64,000 bases of DNA from Fervidobacterium changbaicum (GTDB lineage: Bacteria; Thermotogota; Thermotogae; Thermotogales; Fervidobacteriaceae): positions 1,612,001-1,676,000 of the forward strand of contig NZ_CP026721.1 of the NCBI RefSeq assembly GCF_004117075.1. The letters run 5' to 3'. The notes beneath the pieces were generated by a model. It searched no databases. It worked only from the letters and a program-made list of their open reading frames with translations, and was not told the DNA's origin. Positions 52,604 through 61,292 of the stretch are shown piece after piece. Each line of letters starts with the position of its first letter. Position 1 is the first letter of the stretch. The translations under genes were made by a program, and so were the position numbers.

Positions 52604-53875
52604 ATGAGGGTGCTTGGGATAGTAGTTGAGTACAACCCATTTCATTACGGGCATTTGCACCATTTGAGAGAGTCTATAAGGCTTGTTAAGCCTGACTACG
52701 TTGTTGCAGTGATGAGTGGGAATTTTTGCCAACGCGGTGAACCTGCTATCGTAAACAAATATGCACGTACGAAGATAGCGCTGCTCAACGGAGTGGACCT
52801 TGTTTTGGAACTCCCAACGGTTTACGCTATTCAAGATGCCGGTGGATTCGCTGTAGGATCCATTGGTGTGCTGCACAAGACCGGGGTTGTTACAGATATC
52901 GTTTTTGGTAGTGAAAGCGGGGATATTGATTTTTTAAAGAGGGTTGCGCACACACTCGTCAACCAAACGCCGGAATTTCAAGCTGAATTCAAAAAGCAGT
53001 TGAAGATGGGATTTTCGTATCCTAATGCCAGAAAATATGCACTTATGGGCACATTAAGCGATGATGTAGCTAAGCTTTCAAAATCAAACGATATTCTGGG
53101 AATTGAGTACATAAAAGCACTGATGCAATACAAAAGCGAGATAGAGCCACACGTAATCAAAAGGGTCGGAGCGGATTATAACGACCCGGAATTCAAGGGA
53201 AGGTTATCCTCTGCAACGGCGATCAGGAAAGTTGTTAAGGCAGGGCAATTTGAAACGATAAGAGAAGCTGTTCCTCCTGCAACTTACGAGGTACTGAGGG
53301 AAGAGTTTGAGAAAGGAAGAGGACCTGTATTTTGGGAATATTTGGAGTTTGTTATAGCGGTGTTCAGAAAGATGAAGAGGGAAGAGTTTGAAAAAATTTA
53401 CAGTTTCAACGAAGGGCTTGACTTGAGGTTTTGGGAAGCTGCCAGACAGACAGGGGATCTACAGCAGTTCGTTGAGTTAGTAAAAGCCAAGAGGTTCACC
53501 TATTCGAGGATTAGACGTGCGATTTTGCATGTGCTATTCGATTTGGAAAAAGAAAAAATGGAAAAGTCCAACGCTTTGGGACCTCAGTATTTGAGGATTT
53601 TGGGATTCAACACTAAGGGAAGAGAACTGCTTAGAGAGATAAAGAAGAAATCATCCGTTCCTCTGATTGCAACAGCGTCGCTTTACAAACAAGTTCTTGA
53701 AGATGTCGAAAAGCAGCAAGCCGAAGGGAAACGCGAATGGCAGGTAGATGGTGATTTATACATCTGGCAGTTTGAAAAAGATGTCTTGGCAAGTGATATA
53801 TACAGTTTTCTTTATCCAAACAAGTCGGTTCGCTCAGCTGGTATGGATTTTGAACAGCAACCTGTTATGTTATAG
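52604..53875 (+). CDS. tmcAL: tRNA(Met) cytidine acetate ligase
   Basis: 423 residues. Nucleotidyltransferase fold with the HxGH motif in VVEYNPFHYGHLHHLRES, and conserved AVMSGNFCQRGEPAIVNKYAR and ELPTVYAIQDAGGFAVGS. Proteins of this family (formerly YlbM) acetylate the wobble cytidine of elongator tRNA-Met using acetate and ATP. Co-transcribed with the upstream membrane protein and downstream mfd. Confidence 0.9.
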   Translation: MRVLGIVVEYNPFHYGHLHHLRESIRLVKPDYVVAVMSGNFCQRGEPAIVNKYARTKIALLNGVDLVLELPTVYAIQDAGGFAVGSIGVLHKTGVVTDIVFGSESGDIDFLKRVAHTLVNQTPEFQAEFKKQLKMGFSYPNARKYALMGTLSDDVAKLSKSNDILGIEYIKALMQYKSEIEPHVIKRVGADYNDPEFKGRLSSATAIRKVVKAGQFETIREAVPPATYEVLREEFEKGRGPVFWEYLEFVIAVFRKMKREEFEKIYSFNEGLDLRFWEAARQTGDLQQFVELVKAKRFTYSRIRRAILHVLFDLEKEKMEKSNALGPQYLRILGFNTKGRELLREIKKKSSVPLIATASLYKQVLEDVEKQQAEGKREWQVDGDLYIWQFEKDVLASDIYSFLYPNKSVRSAGMDFEQQPVML

Positions 53876-53916
53876 TGAAGCCCGACTCGATTACAATACG
53901 TCAAGTACGGAGGTGT

Positions 53917-56706
53917 TTGATTAATAAAGCGATGAATGAAATTGTTATAGTTCCAACCGAAAAAGATTGTGAAATAGAAGGGTATTATTATATACCAGAT
54001 TACGATGTGCTCCCTTACGAAAACCTGAGCCCTTCATGGTATGTTAGGTCTCGGCGTATATTTGCACTTCACCTTGCAATTCAAGGAAAGTTAAAAGGCG
54101 TCTGCACACTACGTTCCCTTTTACACTTTGTGATGCCACCAAATGTTTTGAAAGAAAATACACATCTACTTAAAGTTGGGGACAGACTTTCCGAACCTGA
54201 GAAACTCTTTGCAAAGCTCGGGTATGAGAGGGTTTTTAATGTCCGTGAAGGCGGAACGTTTTCGGTAAGGGGAGAGATAATAGACTATTTGGGACCAGAC
54301 GGCTTACCTGTCAGGCTGGAGCTTTTTGGTAACGTCATCGAAGACATTCGAAAGTTCAACCTAAAGACACAGCGAAGTGAAGAAAGTTTAGAAAGTGCCA
54401 TTTTATTGCCAGCACGGGAATTTGTACTTAACGGCGAGTATTTCAAATCGGCTGGCGAGATAATTTTGGAGCCAATAGAAAACCAGCTCACTGGCAAGTT
54501 TGTGAGTGGAACGTTTTTAGATTACGATGTTGAATTGTACGTAAAAGACAGAAAGAGCGTCATCGAGCACTTCACTCGATTTGAGCGTGAACTACGTAAG
54601 TCGATGGAAGAGATGGGGCAAGATGACAAGCTAAGGGATTACAAACGCTTTGGAATAATAGACTACGACCTAGTTTTATCGAAGGCGAAAGAACTACCTA
54701 TTGAAAAGGCTCAGTTTGTTGTAAGAAAGCCTCAGGAAGAGGAATACATACCATCAGAACCTGTAATCTCAGAGGATGAACTGCAGGTAGGCGATATTGT
54801 TGTCCACAAGAAATACGGTATTGCAAGGTTCAAAGAAATTAAAAAAGTCGAAGTGAACGGTGTACAACGTGAGTTTTTGGTGTTGAACTTTGCCGATTCT
54901 GTTCTGTACGTACCTATCGAAAGGATAGACTTGGTAGAAAAGTACGTTGGCGATGAGGTAAATGTAAAGCTTGACTCACTTAAGAAAGGTACTTGGTCGC
55001 GAAAGGTTGAGAAGGCGAAGAAAAATATAGAACAGCTTGTTCGAGATCTTGTCTTGATATACCACGCGCGGAGTAGTGTTAGAGGCTTGTCATTACCAGG
55101 AGATGCCGACCTTGAGGAAGAGTTTGCCAAGACCTTTCCGTTTGTTGAAACACCCGACCAGCTGAACGCAATCAGCGAAGTACTTGAAGACTTGGCGAGC
55201 GAAAAGCCGATGGACAGACTGCTTGTTGGAGATGCAGGTTATGGGAAAACGGAAGTGGCCATAAGAGCGATATTCAGAACAATCGTCTCCGGTAAGCAAG
55301 CGGTACTCCTTGCTCCAACGACGATCTTGGCAAAGCAACACTACGATAATCTCGTGACAAGGTTTAAACCATTTGGAATAAACGTTGCACTGCTGAATAG
55401 GTTCGCAACGAAAAAAGAACGCGAAGAAATTTTAGAAGGTGTAGAATCAGGAAAAATAGACTTGCTTGTCGGAACACACAGCGTACTGCGCGATGTGAAA
55501 TTCGCAGATTTGGGACTGGTTGTTATCGATGAAGAGCAGAAATTTGGAGTAGAGCAGAAAGAAAAATTCAAGAAACTGAGGGTAAATGTGAATGTTCTTT
55601 CCATGAGTGCCACACCTATTCCGAGAACATTGAACATGGCACTTTCGAGTTTGAAGGACCTATCTGAAATTAAAACGCCTCCGTTAGGAAGAAAGGAAAT
55701 TCAAGTGCACATAGGTCCATTTGATGAGAGGATTATAAGGCTTGCGATATTGAGGGAGATAGGTCGAGGTGGGCAGGTCATATACGTTCACAACCGCGTG
55801 AACTCTATATATGGGGTTTACGAAAGGTTAAAAGAGTTGGTTCCGGAAGCGAATATTGTAATCGCTCATGGACAGCAACCAAAGAGCGAAATGAAGAGAG
55901 CGATAGATGCGTTTTACCACAAGCACGCGGATGTACTTCTTTGTACTACGATAGTTGAAAATGGTGTAGACGTACCTGACGCAAATACGCTTATCGTCGA
56001 CGATGCCCATAGATATGGACTTGCACAATTGTACCAGCTACGTGGCCGGGTCGGCAGAAGCGACAAGATAGCTTTTGCCTATTTCTTCCATGGAAGAAAT
56101 GTGAACGATAAAGTGTTGGAAAGACTTTATGCGATAAAATCTTACCAAGGTCCTGGAAGTGGTATGAAAATCGCAATGAAGGATATGGAAATCAGGGGCG
56201 TGGGCGCTATTTTCGGTGTCGAGCAGCACGGGTACGTCAACGACCTCGGGCTCAAGTATTACCTTGACTTACTTAATGAAGCGGTCATGGAATACACAGG
56301 ACAAGTGCAGAGCAAAATCGATACGGAACTTGAAGGTATTCCAGGAAGCATCGTGATACCGGAGTTTTACATATACGACCCGTTCGAGCGCATGAGATTC
56401 TACAGAAGGATAGCATCAGCGATCAGTGAACAAGAAATACTCGACATTCACGAAGAACTTGTCGACAGGTTTGGTAAGATGCCAGAAAGTGTAGAAAATC
56501 TGCTGAAATATGCACTATTGCGTATAATACTATGGAAAAGAAACGTTGCAAAAGCTACGATATCGGATGTCGGACTGGTTGTCAAATTCAAAAGTGGAAA
56601 GTTTGAAGAAATATCTCCAAGTTATATATACAACGAGAAAGAAGATGTCTACATCTTTTTCGTTAACTTGGATGAACTTATAGAACAATCAAAGGTGGTT
56701 GTCTGA
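53917..56706 (+). CDS. mfd: Transcription-repair coupling factor Mfd, compact form
   Basis: About 929 residues. The start is uncertain: a GTG at 53875 lacks a ribosome site, GGAGGTG at 53909 lies just before a TTG at 53917, and an ATG is at 53932. Domains in order: a shortened UvrB-like N-terminal region (VPTEKDCEIEGYYYIPDYDV...REGGTFSVRGEIIDYLGPDG), the RNA-polymerase-binding RID domain (VGDIVVHKKYGIARFKEIKK), then the RecG-like motor with VGDAGYGKTEVA, DEEQ and QLRGRVGRS, and the C-terminal D7 domain. It removes stalled RNA polymerase and recruits UvrA. Typical Mfd is about 1100-1170 residues; the short N-terminus fits my recollection of Thermotoga. Confidence 0.92.
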   Translation: MINKAMNEIVIVPTEKDCEIEGYYYIPDYDVLPYENLSPSWYVRSRRIFALHLAIQGKLKGVCTLRSLLHFVMPPNVLKENTHLLKVGDRLSEPEKLFAKLGYERVFNVREGGTFSVRGEIIDYLGPDGLPVRLELFGNVIEDIRKFNLKTQRSEESLESAILLPAREFVLNGEYFKSAGEIILEPIENQLTGKFVSGTFLDYDVELYVKDRKSVIEHFTRFERELRKSMEEMGQDDKLRDYKRFGIIDYDLVLSKAKELPIEKAQFVVRKPQEEEYIPSEPVISEDELQVGDIVVHKKYGIARFKEIKKVEVNGVQREFLVLNFADSVLYVPIERIDLVEKYVGDEVNVKLDSLKKGTWSRKVEKAKKNIEQLVRDLVLIYHARSSVRGLSLPGDADLEEEFAKTFPFVETPDQLNAISEVLEDLASEKPMDRLLVGDAGYGKTEVAIRAIFRTIVSGKQAVLLAPTTILAKQHYDNLVTRFKPFGINVALLNRFATKKEREEILEGVESGKIDLLVGTHSVLRDVKFADLGLVVIDEEQKFGVEQKEKFKKLRVNVNVLSMSATPIPRTLNMALSSLKDLSEIKTPPLGRKEIQVHIGPFDERIIRLAILREIGRGGQVIYVHNRVNSIYGVYERLKELVPEANIVIAHGQQPKSEMKRAIDAFYHKHADVLLCTTIVENGVDVPDANTLIVDDAHRYGLAQLYQLRGRVGRSDKIAFAYFFHGRNVNDKVLERLYAIKSYQGPGSGMKIAMKDMEIRGVGAIFGVEQHGYVNDLGLKYYLDLLNEAVMEYTGQVQSKIDTELEGIPGSIVIPEFYIYDPFERMRFYRRIASAISEQEILDIHEELVDRFGKMPESVENLLKYALLRIILWKRNVAKATISDVGLVVKFKSGKFEEISPSYIYNEKEDVYIFFVNLDELIEQSKVVV

Positions 56707-56709
56707 AGC

Positions 56710-57411
56710 GTGAAGATTTTTGGTTTTGTCGTGGAGTCGTATGGAAAGTACGTGAAGGTAAAGACATCGGACGGTGAATATATAATAAAGAGCGAAAAGA
56801 AGGCACCGAAAGAGGGTACTAAGATTGAGCTGAAAGATTTCGGGGTGGGTGATTACTTAGCAAAGGTCTTGGCGAAAAAGCCTTACAACTTTCGAGATTT
56901 GCCAAGTGTTAGGTTTGTTCAACTCGCAGAAGAACTCGTCAACGATTTGGAATTCTCAGCTAAAGAACGACTCATTGTTGCAATTGCGCTGTTCTTAGAG
57001 GAGGTTTCTAAACGAATGGAAATGGACAAGTCTATGCTTCAAAAACTTAAGATGGCTTTGAAAAAAACACGCTCTCTGAATGTGGAATCATCAGACGATA
57101 AGACAAAAGAAAATGAGAAACAGCAAGACCTGGCAGGCTTTTTAAATTACTTGAACGTTTTATCCGGGAAGTATGGTCTAATTGTTGATGAAGGAGTTGT
57201 TTTTCTTGACAGGGAAGGTGGAACTTTCGAGGTCTTTCTCAAGAATAACCGTATTTACGGAATTATTCAGGAAAGTACCTTAAGTTCGAGCGTAACGTTA
57301 TTTTTTGAAAAGGTTCCAGAGAACATACTTGAGTTGGAGAAACGTCTGAAGGATAATTTTAACGTTGTATCGATAAAGCTCGAGGCGATGCGTGATGGAA
57401 CGTACGTATGA
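56710..57411 (+). CDS. Hypothetical protein upstream of an FlhB-like gene
   Basis: GTG at 56710, three bases after the mfd stop; 233 residues. The first 55 residues look like a small beta domain (KIFGFVVESYGKYVKVKTSDG), then charged helices and a Lys/Glu linker, then an alpha/beta C-terminal region (YGLIVDEGVVFLDREGGTFEVFL). I do not recognise it. In other bacteria the short FlhB-like gene follows a FliK-like (YlqG) gene, so a role in flagellar export is possible by position only. Confidence 0.7.
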   Translation: MKIFGFVVESYGKYVKVKTSDGEYIIKSEKKAPKEGTKIELKDFGVGDYLAKVLAKKPYNFRDLPSVRFVQLAEELVNDLEFSAKERLIVAIALFLEEVSKRMEMDKSMLQKLKMALKKTRSLNVESSDDKTKENEKQQDLAGFLNYLNVLSGKYGLIVDEGVVFLDREGGTFEVFLKNNRIYGIIQESTLSSSVTLFFEKVPENILELEKRLKDNFNVVSIKLEAMRDGTYV

Positions 57412-57688
57412 AAGTGATAGGTACGATACAGATTGCACAACGAAATTGGCTGTAGCTCTGAGATACAAGCCGGGCGAAGATTACGTACCTTTTGTAGTGG
57501 CAAAAGGCAAGTGTCATTTGGCTGAGATGATAGTCAAGAGAGCACAAGAAAGCAATGTCCCGATAGTGAAGTCTGAAGAGCTGGTGAGAGAACTTTTCAA
57601 ACTCGATGTGCTGGAGCCAATACCATCAAAACTCTACGTTGCCGTTGCAGAAGTACTTGCGTTCATTCAGCTCGGGCTTAACAAGTAA
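57395..57688 (+). CDS. FlhB C-terminal-domain-like protein (YlqH type)
   Basis: ATG at 57395 overlapping the previous gene by 17 bases; 97 residues. It corresponds to the cytoplasmic domain of FlhB/YscU: AVALRYKPGEDYVPFVVAKG, EMIVKRAQESNVPIVKSEEL, FKLDVLEPIPSKLYVAVAEV. In full-length FlhB this domain is preceded by an autocleavage NPTH motif, here lacking. Stand-alone copies can partly replace the FlhB C-terminus in export-substrate switching. An IS110 element follows. Confidence 0.85.
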   Translation: MERTYESDRYDTDCTTKLAVALRYKPGEDYVPFVVAKGKCHLAEMIVKRAQESNVPIVKSEELVRELFKLDVLEPIPSKLYVAVAEVLAFIQLGLNK

Positions 57689-57706
57689 TTAAATTTAAGG
57701 AGTCAA

Positions 57707-58906
57707 CTATGCAAAATTAAATTTTTGTTTTGAGTGTGAGATAGCATAATCAATATTGAACTTCTCTTTCTTTCTCAACATTGCGTACAACGTTCGCAAT
57801 AACTTGTGTACTACTGACATTATCGCTTTTTTGTACGGTATACCTTGCTGCCTTTTTCGTTCATAGTATGTTCGGAAATATTCGTTGTGAATCACTACAC
57901 TCACTGCCATTAGCCATAGTATTCGTCTTAGGTGGGCATTGCCCCTTTTCGATATGTGTCCTTCTACTTTGCTTTTGCCTGATTGGGCAATGCTTGGATC
58001 GAGTCCACAATACGCAATGAGTTTTTTGTATGTACTAAATCTTGAGATATCTCCAACTTCTGCCAAGAAATGCATCGCGCTGTTTTCACCAATACCTGGT
58101 ATTGACGTGAGTATCTCGATATCAAGGTTTATCGCACTACATTCGCAATATTCTTTCATCATCTTGTCGTATTCTTCAAGCTGTTGCTGTAAAAATTGTA
58201 GTTCTTTGATATTTTGCACAAGAATCTTTTCTTTCATCGGCCAATATTGAGCAATCGAGTTATTAGCGAGTTCTTTAAGTTTTTGAGCATTAAGTTTTGT
58301 ACTTCTGCCACGGTCTTTGGAAAAGAACACATCCAGATTACGAGCCTTTTGAATAGCCTTGGCAGAAGGGAAATGAGAAAGAAGATTGAGGATAGTGTCA
58401 CTGTAGATATTGGTAACTCTTTCGAGTTCAGGGAAAAGAACGTTGAGCAGTTTTTCGATATTGCCTTTAACTTTTGCGATGCGGTGGATAATGTTTTCGC
58501 GTGCTCTGACAATATCACGAAGCTCAGAGTTGACAAAAGCAGAAGAAGGAATTTGATGTTGTAGGTAAAACAAAGCAGTAGCGATAATGCGAGCATCGAT
58601 TTTGTCGGTTTTGGTCTTTCGAAGAGAAGCAAAGTTTTTAACAGTTAGAGGATTAAAAACAGCGCAAGCAAAGTCGTTGGAAGAAAGGAAAGCCAGAAGG
58701 TTGAGATGATAACAGCCAGTAGATTCCATAGCGATGATGATGGATTGTTTTGGGAAGGCAGAGAGTTTGTTTGCGAAGGAGGAAAAGCCTTGCTGGGACA
58801 TATCGAAAGAAGATTCGAAGATGATGGAACTGGGATTAGAGATAGCGCAGACGTTGAACTTATCCTTGGAAACATCGATGCCGACGAAAACAGGGAAGTT
58901 ATCCAT
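57707..58906 (-). CDS. IS110-family transposase (DEDD recombinase)
   Basis: ATG at 58906 after AAAGGAGG; 399 residues. The N-terminal RuvC-like DEDD residues are D11 (GIDVSKDKF), the Glu in AMESTGCYH, and KTDKIDARIIA. A coiled-coil middle region follows. The C-terminal Tnp_20 domain has LTSIPGIGENSAMHFLAEVG and the Ser region AYCGLDPSIAQSGKS followed by HISKRGNAHLRRILW. No disruption is seen, so it may be active. The stop lies two bases from the left inverted repeat, leaving all non-coding sequence on the 5' side, the layout of IS110-group elements with a bridge RNA. Confidence 0.93.
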   Translation of the reverse strand: MDNFPVFVGIDVSKDKFNVCAISNPSSIIFESSFDMSQQGFSSFANKLSAFPKQSIIIAMESTGCYHLNLLAFLSSNDFACAVFNPLTVKNFASLRKTKTDKIDARIIATALFYLQHQIPSSAFVNSELRDIVRARENIIHRIAKVKGNIEKLLNVLFPELERVTNIYSDTILNLLSHFPSAKAIQKARNLDVFFSKDRGRSTKLNAQKLKELANNSIAQYWPMKEKILVQNIKELQFLQQQLEEYDKMMKEYCECSAINLDIEILTSIPGIGENSAMHFLAEVGDISRFSTYKKLIAYCGLDPSIAQSGKSKVEGHISKRGNAHLRRILWLMAVSVVIHNEYFRTYYERKRQQGIPYKKAIMSVVHKLLRTLYAMLRKKEKFNIDYAISHSKQKFNFA

Positions 58907-59066
58907 GAAAAATCCTCCTTTCGAATGATGAGGGCAGGGAGCCTGCTGAACCAATCCTCCATGCTGACGAGGGCTGAAAGCCCAACCAACTAATCATGGT
59001 TAAAGGCAGGCAACAGACTCCTTAAATGGCTTAAAAGCCAAGGTGACATAAGTTGTCCTGCCCTCA
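58907..59066 (-). ncRNA. Candidate bridge RNA region of the IS110 element
   Basis: The 160-base non-coding 5' region is rich in pairing on the minus strand: the closing TGAGGGCAGG/CCTGCCCTCA stem, TGGCTT-TTAAGCCA near 59030, GGGCT-TTC-AGCCC near 58975, and AACCA/TGGTT around 58990. IS110-group recombinases use a structured RNA from this place to choose donor and target DNA. Assignment rests on family knowledge and visible hairpins; guide loops were not resolved. Confidence 0.5.
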
Positions 59067-59120
59067 ATTTTTTTAAGCTAAATTATTTATACCATATTTT
59101 TATGTAGGAGGTGGATTTCT

Positions 59121-60101
59121 ATGAGCAAAATTTTTAAGTACCTATCTCGTGCACCGATATTCGGATTGGTATTATTTGTCATTCTGACGACAGTGACGAC
59201 AATCTCGGCATTTGCTGAGTTCTCATTCCAAATAATCATCGGCATCGGTAATGTGCCCAATATCTCCATAAATGATTTGCCCGATTACTCGGTATTACTC
59301 TACACGGACGAACCATTCGCTGCTGTCTACATCGATGGAAAATATGCTGGGAATACCGACAGTTTCGGTAGAATAGTGGTAAGATTTGACGCGGAGGGTT
59401 ACCATTCGGTTTGGATACTCACATCGAATAAATACGCAATGTATGACAGAATCGTATTCTATGTAGAAAAACAGCCAAAGATAGTTTATATCCCATCTAC
59501 CCGCTTGGGAGAAGTTACGGTTTTCTCCAACGTCTACCCTGTCTATGTTTACTCTTCCAAAGGCGTGCTCTACGGTGTTGTGAAAAAAGACGGTGAAAAG
59601 GTCTTGGCACCAGTTGGTCTTCAAGAGTTAGTCTTTTCTTCTCCAGGGTTTGAGGACATAAGGCAAAATCTCAATATCCAGTACGGTAAAGAAGTACCCG
59701 TTTGGTTGAAGTTCAGTCCTCTTCCGTTCAACTTAGAACTTGTTGTGTCCGAGAAGTTTTCACCGAATGGTGATTGGAACGAGGACGAGTGCGTTATTAA
59801 GATATACTCATCAAGACCGGCAAGTGGAAGTATTCAAATTATCAATTCTTCTGGTATAATTGTCTATGAAAAGCCTTTGAAAATCGATGCCGGGACAACA
59901 CAACTCAAATGGGATGGAAAAGGTTATCCGGACGGTGTTTACACCGTCAAAGTTTTGTTATCGGATGGTTTGACAACTATTCAAAAAGAAGCGAAGACGG
60001 TTTTAGACACTTCTGTTTACACGTACGCAAAAGAAATCACAATAGCGTTTATTCTTCTTTTTACAGGCCTCATAACTTATCTGGCTTTGACTGGTAAATA
60101 A
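59121..60101 (+). CDS. Envelope protein with PEGA-like and FlgD-Ig-like domains, C-terminal membrane anchor
   Basis: 326 residues, ATG after AGGAGGTGG. An N-terminal signal or anchor segment (APIFGLVLFVILTTVTTISAFA) is followed by a PEGA-like region (LLYTDEPFAAVYIDGKYAGN), another beta domain, then a FlgD-type Ig-like domain (FSPNGDWNEDECVIKIYSS; GTTQLKWDGKGYPDGVYTVKV). It ends with a membrane helix (ITIAFILLFTGLITYLAL). Most of the chain would be outside the cytoplasm. Function unknown; probably an envelope structural or binding protein. Confidence 0.75.
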   Translation: MSKIFKYLSRAPIFGLVLFVILTTVTTISAFAEFSFQIIIGIGNVPNISINDLPDYSVLLYTDEPFAAVYIDGKYAGNTDSFGRIVVRFDAEGYHSVWILTSNKYAMYDRIVFYVEKQPKIVYIPSTRLGEVTVFSNVYPVYVYSSKGVLYGVVKKDGEKVLAPVGLQELVFSSPGFEDIRQNLNIQYGKEVPVWLKFSPLPFNLELVVSEKFSPNGDWNEDECVIKIYSSRPASGSIQIINSSGIIVYEKPLKIDAGTTQLKWDGKGYPDGVYTVKVLLSDGLTTIQKEAKTVLDTSVYTYAKEITIAFILLFTGLITYLALTGK

Positions 60102-60140
60102 TTTAAATTAGAATAAATAGAGACAGAGAGGTGTGTAAGA

Positions 60141-61250
60141 GTGATAACGTACGAACAGAAACAACGAATCGAAGAACTTAAGAAGAAGTTTGATGATATC
60201 ATCGAAGTGTTCCATCCCGAGGACAAGAAGATAAGGCTAAGAGAACTCGAGGAAGAAAGTTTGAAACCTGACTTTTGGAGCGATCAGAAAAGGGCTCAGC
60301 AAGTGAACAGGGAAATACAAAGGACAAGGAAGATCATTGAGGATATGGAGCGTATCAGATCACTGTTCGAAGACATAGAAGTTGGTATCGAACTTGCTGA
60401 GGAAGACCCATCGATGCAAGAGCATCTGGAGGAGATCATCGAAGAAGTCGCAAAAAAGATTAGGGAATTCGAACTTGAGCTAATACTCAACGGTAAGTTC
60501 GACTCATCGAACGCGTACCTTTCTATCCACCCAGGTGCTGGTGGAACGGAATCGCAGGACTGGGCTTCGATGCTTTTGCGTATGTACATGCGTTGGGCGG
60601 AAAGAAAAGGATTCGATGTCGAGATAGTTGATTACCAAGAAGGTGAAGAGGCGGGAATAAAAAGTGCGACGTTATACATCAAAGGTGACTTTGCTTATGG
60701 ATACTTAAAGTACGAAAGAGGAGTGCACAGACTTGTAAGAATATCTCCGTTTGATGCGAATAAAAGAAGGCACACATCCTTTGCTTCCGTTAACGTGCTC
60801 CCGGAAATAGAGGACGACATAGATATTGAAATTAGACCGGAGGATTTGAGGATAGACACCTACAGAGCTAGTGGTGCTGGTGGTCAGTACGTTAATAAAA
60901 CGGAGTCTGCTATAAGAATTACCCACTTGCCAACAGGTATCGTTGTAACGTGTCAGACGGAAAGGTCACAGCTTCAAAACAGGGAAACGGCTATGAAAAT
61001 GTTGAAGGCAAGATTATACCAGCTTGAGTTGGAAAAGAGAAGAAAGCAGATAGAACAGATCCAAGGCGAGTTGAAAGACATCAGCTGGGGCAACCAGATT
61101 AGGTCCTATGTCTTCCAGCCTTACACGATGGTGAAAGACCACAGAACAGAAGTTGAAACGGGAAACATAGAAGCGGTGATGGATGGGGACATAGATATGT
61201 TCATAGAAGCTGAGCTTGTTTACTACGCAAAATTAGGTTTGAACGAGTAG
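60141..61250 (+). CDS. prfB: Peptide chain release factor 2
   Basis: GTG at 60141 after GAGAGGTG; 369 residues. The stop-codon recognition tripeptide SPF (residues 202-204) marks RF2 (UGA/UAA), and the catalytic GGQ is at 247-249 within the conserved GAGGQYVNKTESAIRITH region. The reading frame is continuous, so the +1 programmed frameshift found in many prfB genes is absent here. Start of a prfB-minD-minE series. Confidence 0.96.
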   Translation: MITYEQKQRIEELKKKFDDIIEVFHPEDKKIRLRELEEESLKPDFWSDQKRAQQVNREIQRTRKIIEDMERIRSLFEDIEVGIELAEEDPSMQEHLEEIIEEVAKKIREFELELILNGKFDSSNAYLSIHPGAGGTESQDWASMLLRMYMRWAERKGFDVEIVDYQEGEEAGIKSATLYIKGDFAYGYLKYERGVHRLVRISPFDANKRRHTSFASVNVLPEIEDDIDIEIRPEDLRIDTYRASGAGGQYVNKTESAIRITHLPTGIVVTCQTERSQLQNRETAMKMLKARLYQLELEKRRKQIEQIQGELKDISWGNQIRSYVFQPYTMVKDHRTEVETGNIEAVMDGDIDMFIEAELVYYAKLGLNE

Positions 61251-61292
61251 TGCGGTGTTTTTGCTTTTAACAAGACTAAAGGGGTGGGGTAT

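Larger units (their letters stand above)
57693..59066 (-). mobile_element. IS110-family insertion sequence with subterminal inverted repeats
   Basis: ATTTAAGGAGTC at 57693-57704 and its exact complement GACTCCTTAAAT at 59016-59027 bracket the transposase gene. A further perfect pair, TGAGGGCAGG (58929-58938) and CCTGCCCTCA (59057-59066), folds the region upstream of the gene. The exact outer ends are not certain because IS110 elements usually leave no target duplication. The element sits between the FlhB-like gene and the next plus-strand gene. Confidence 0.85.
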
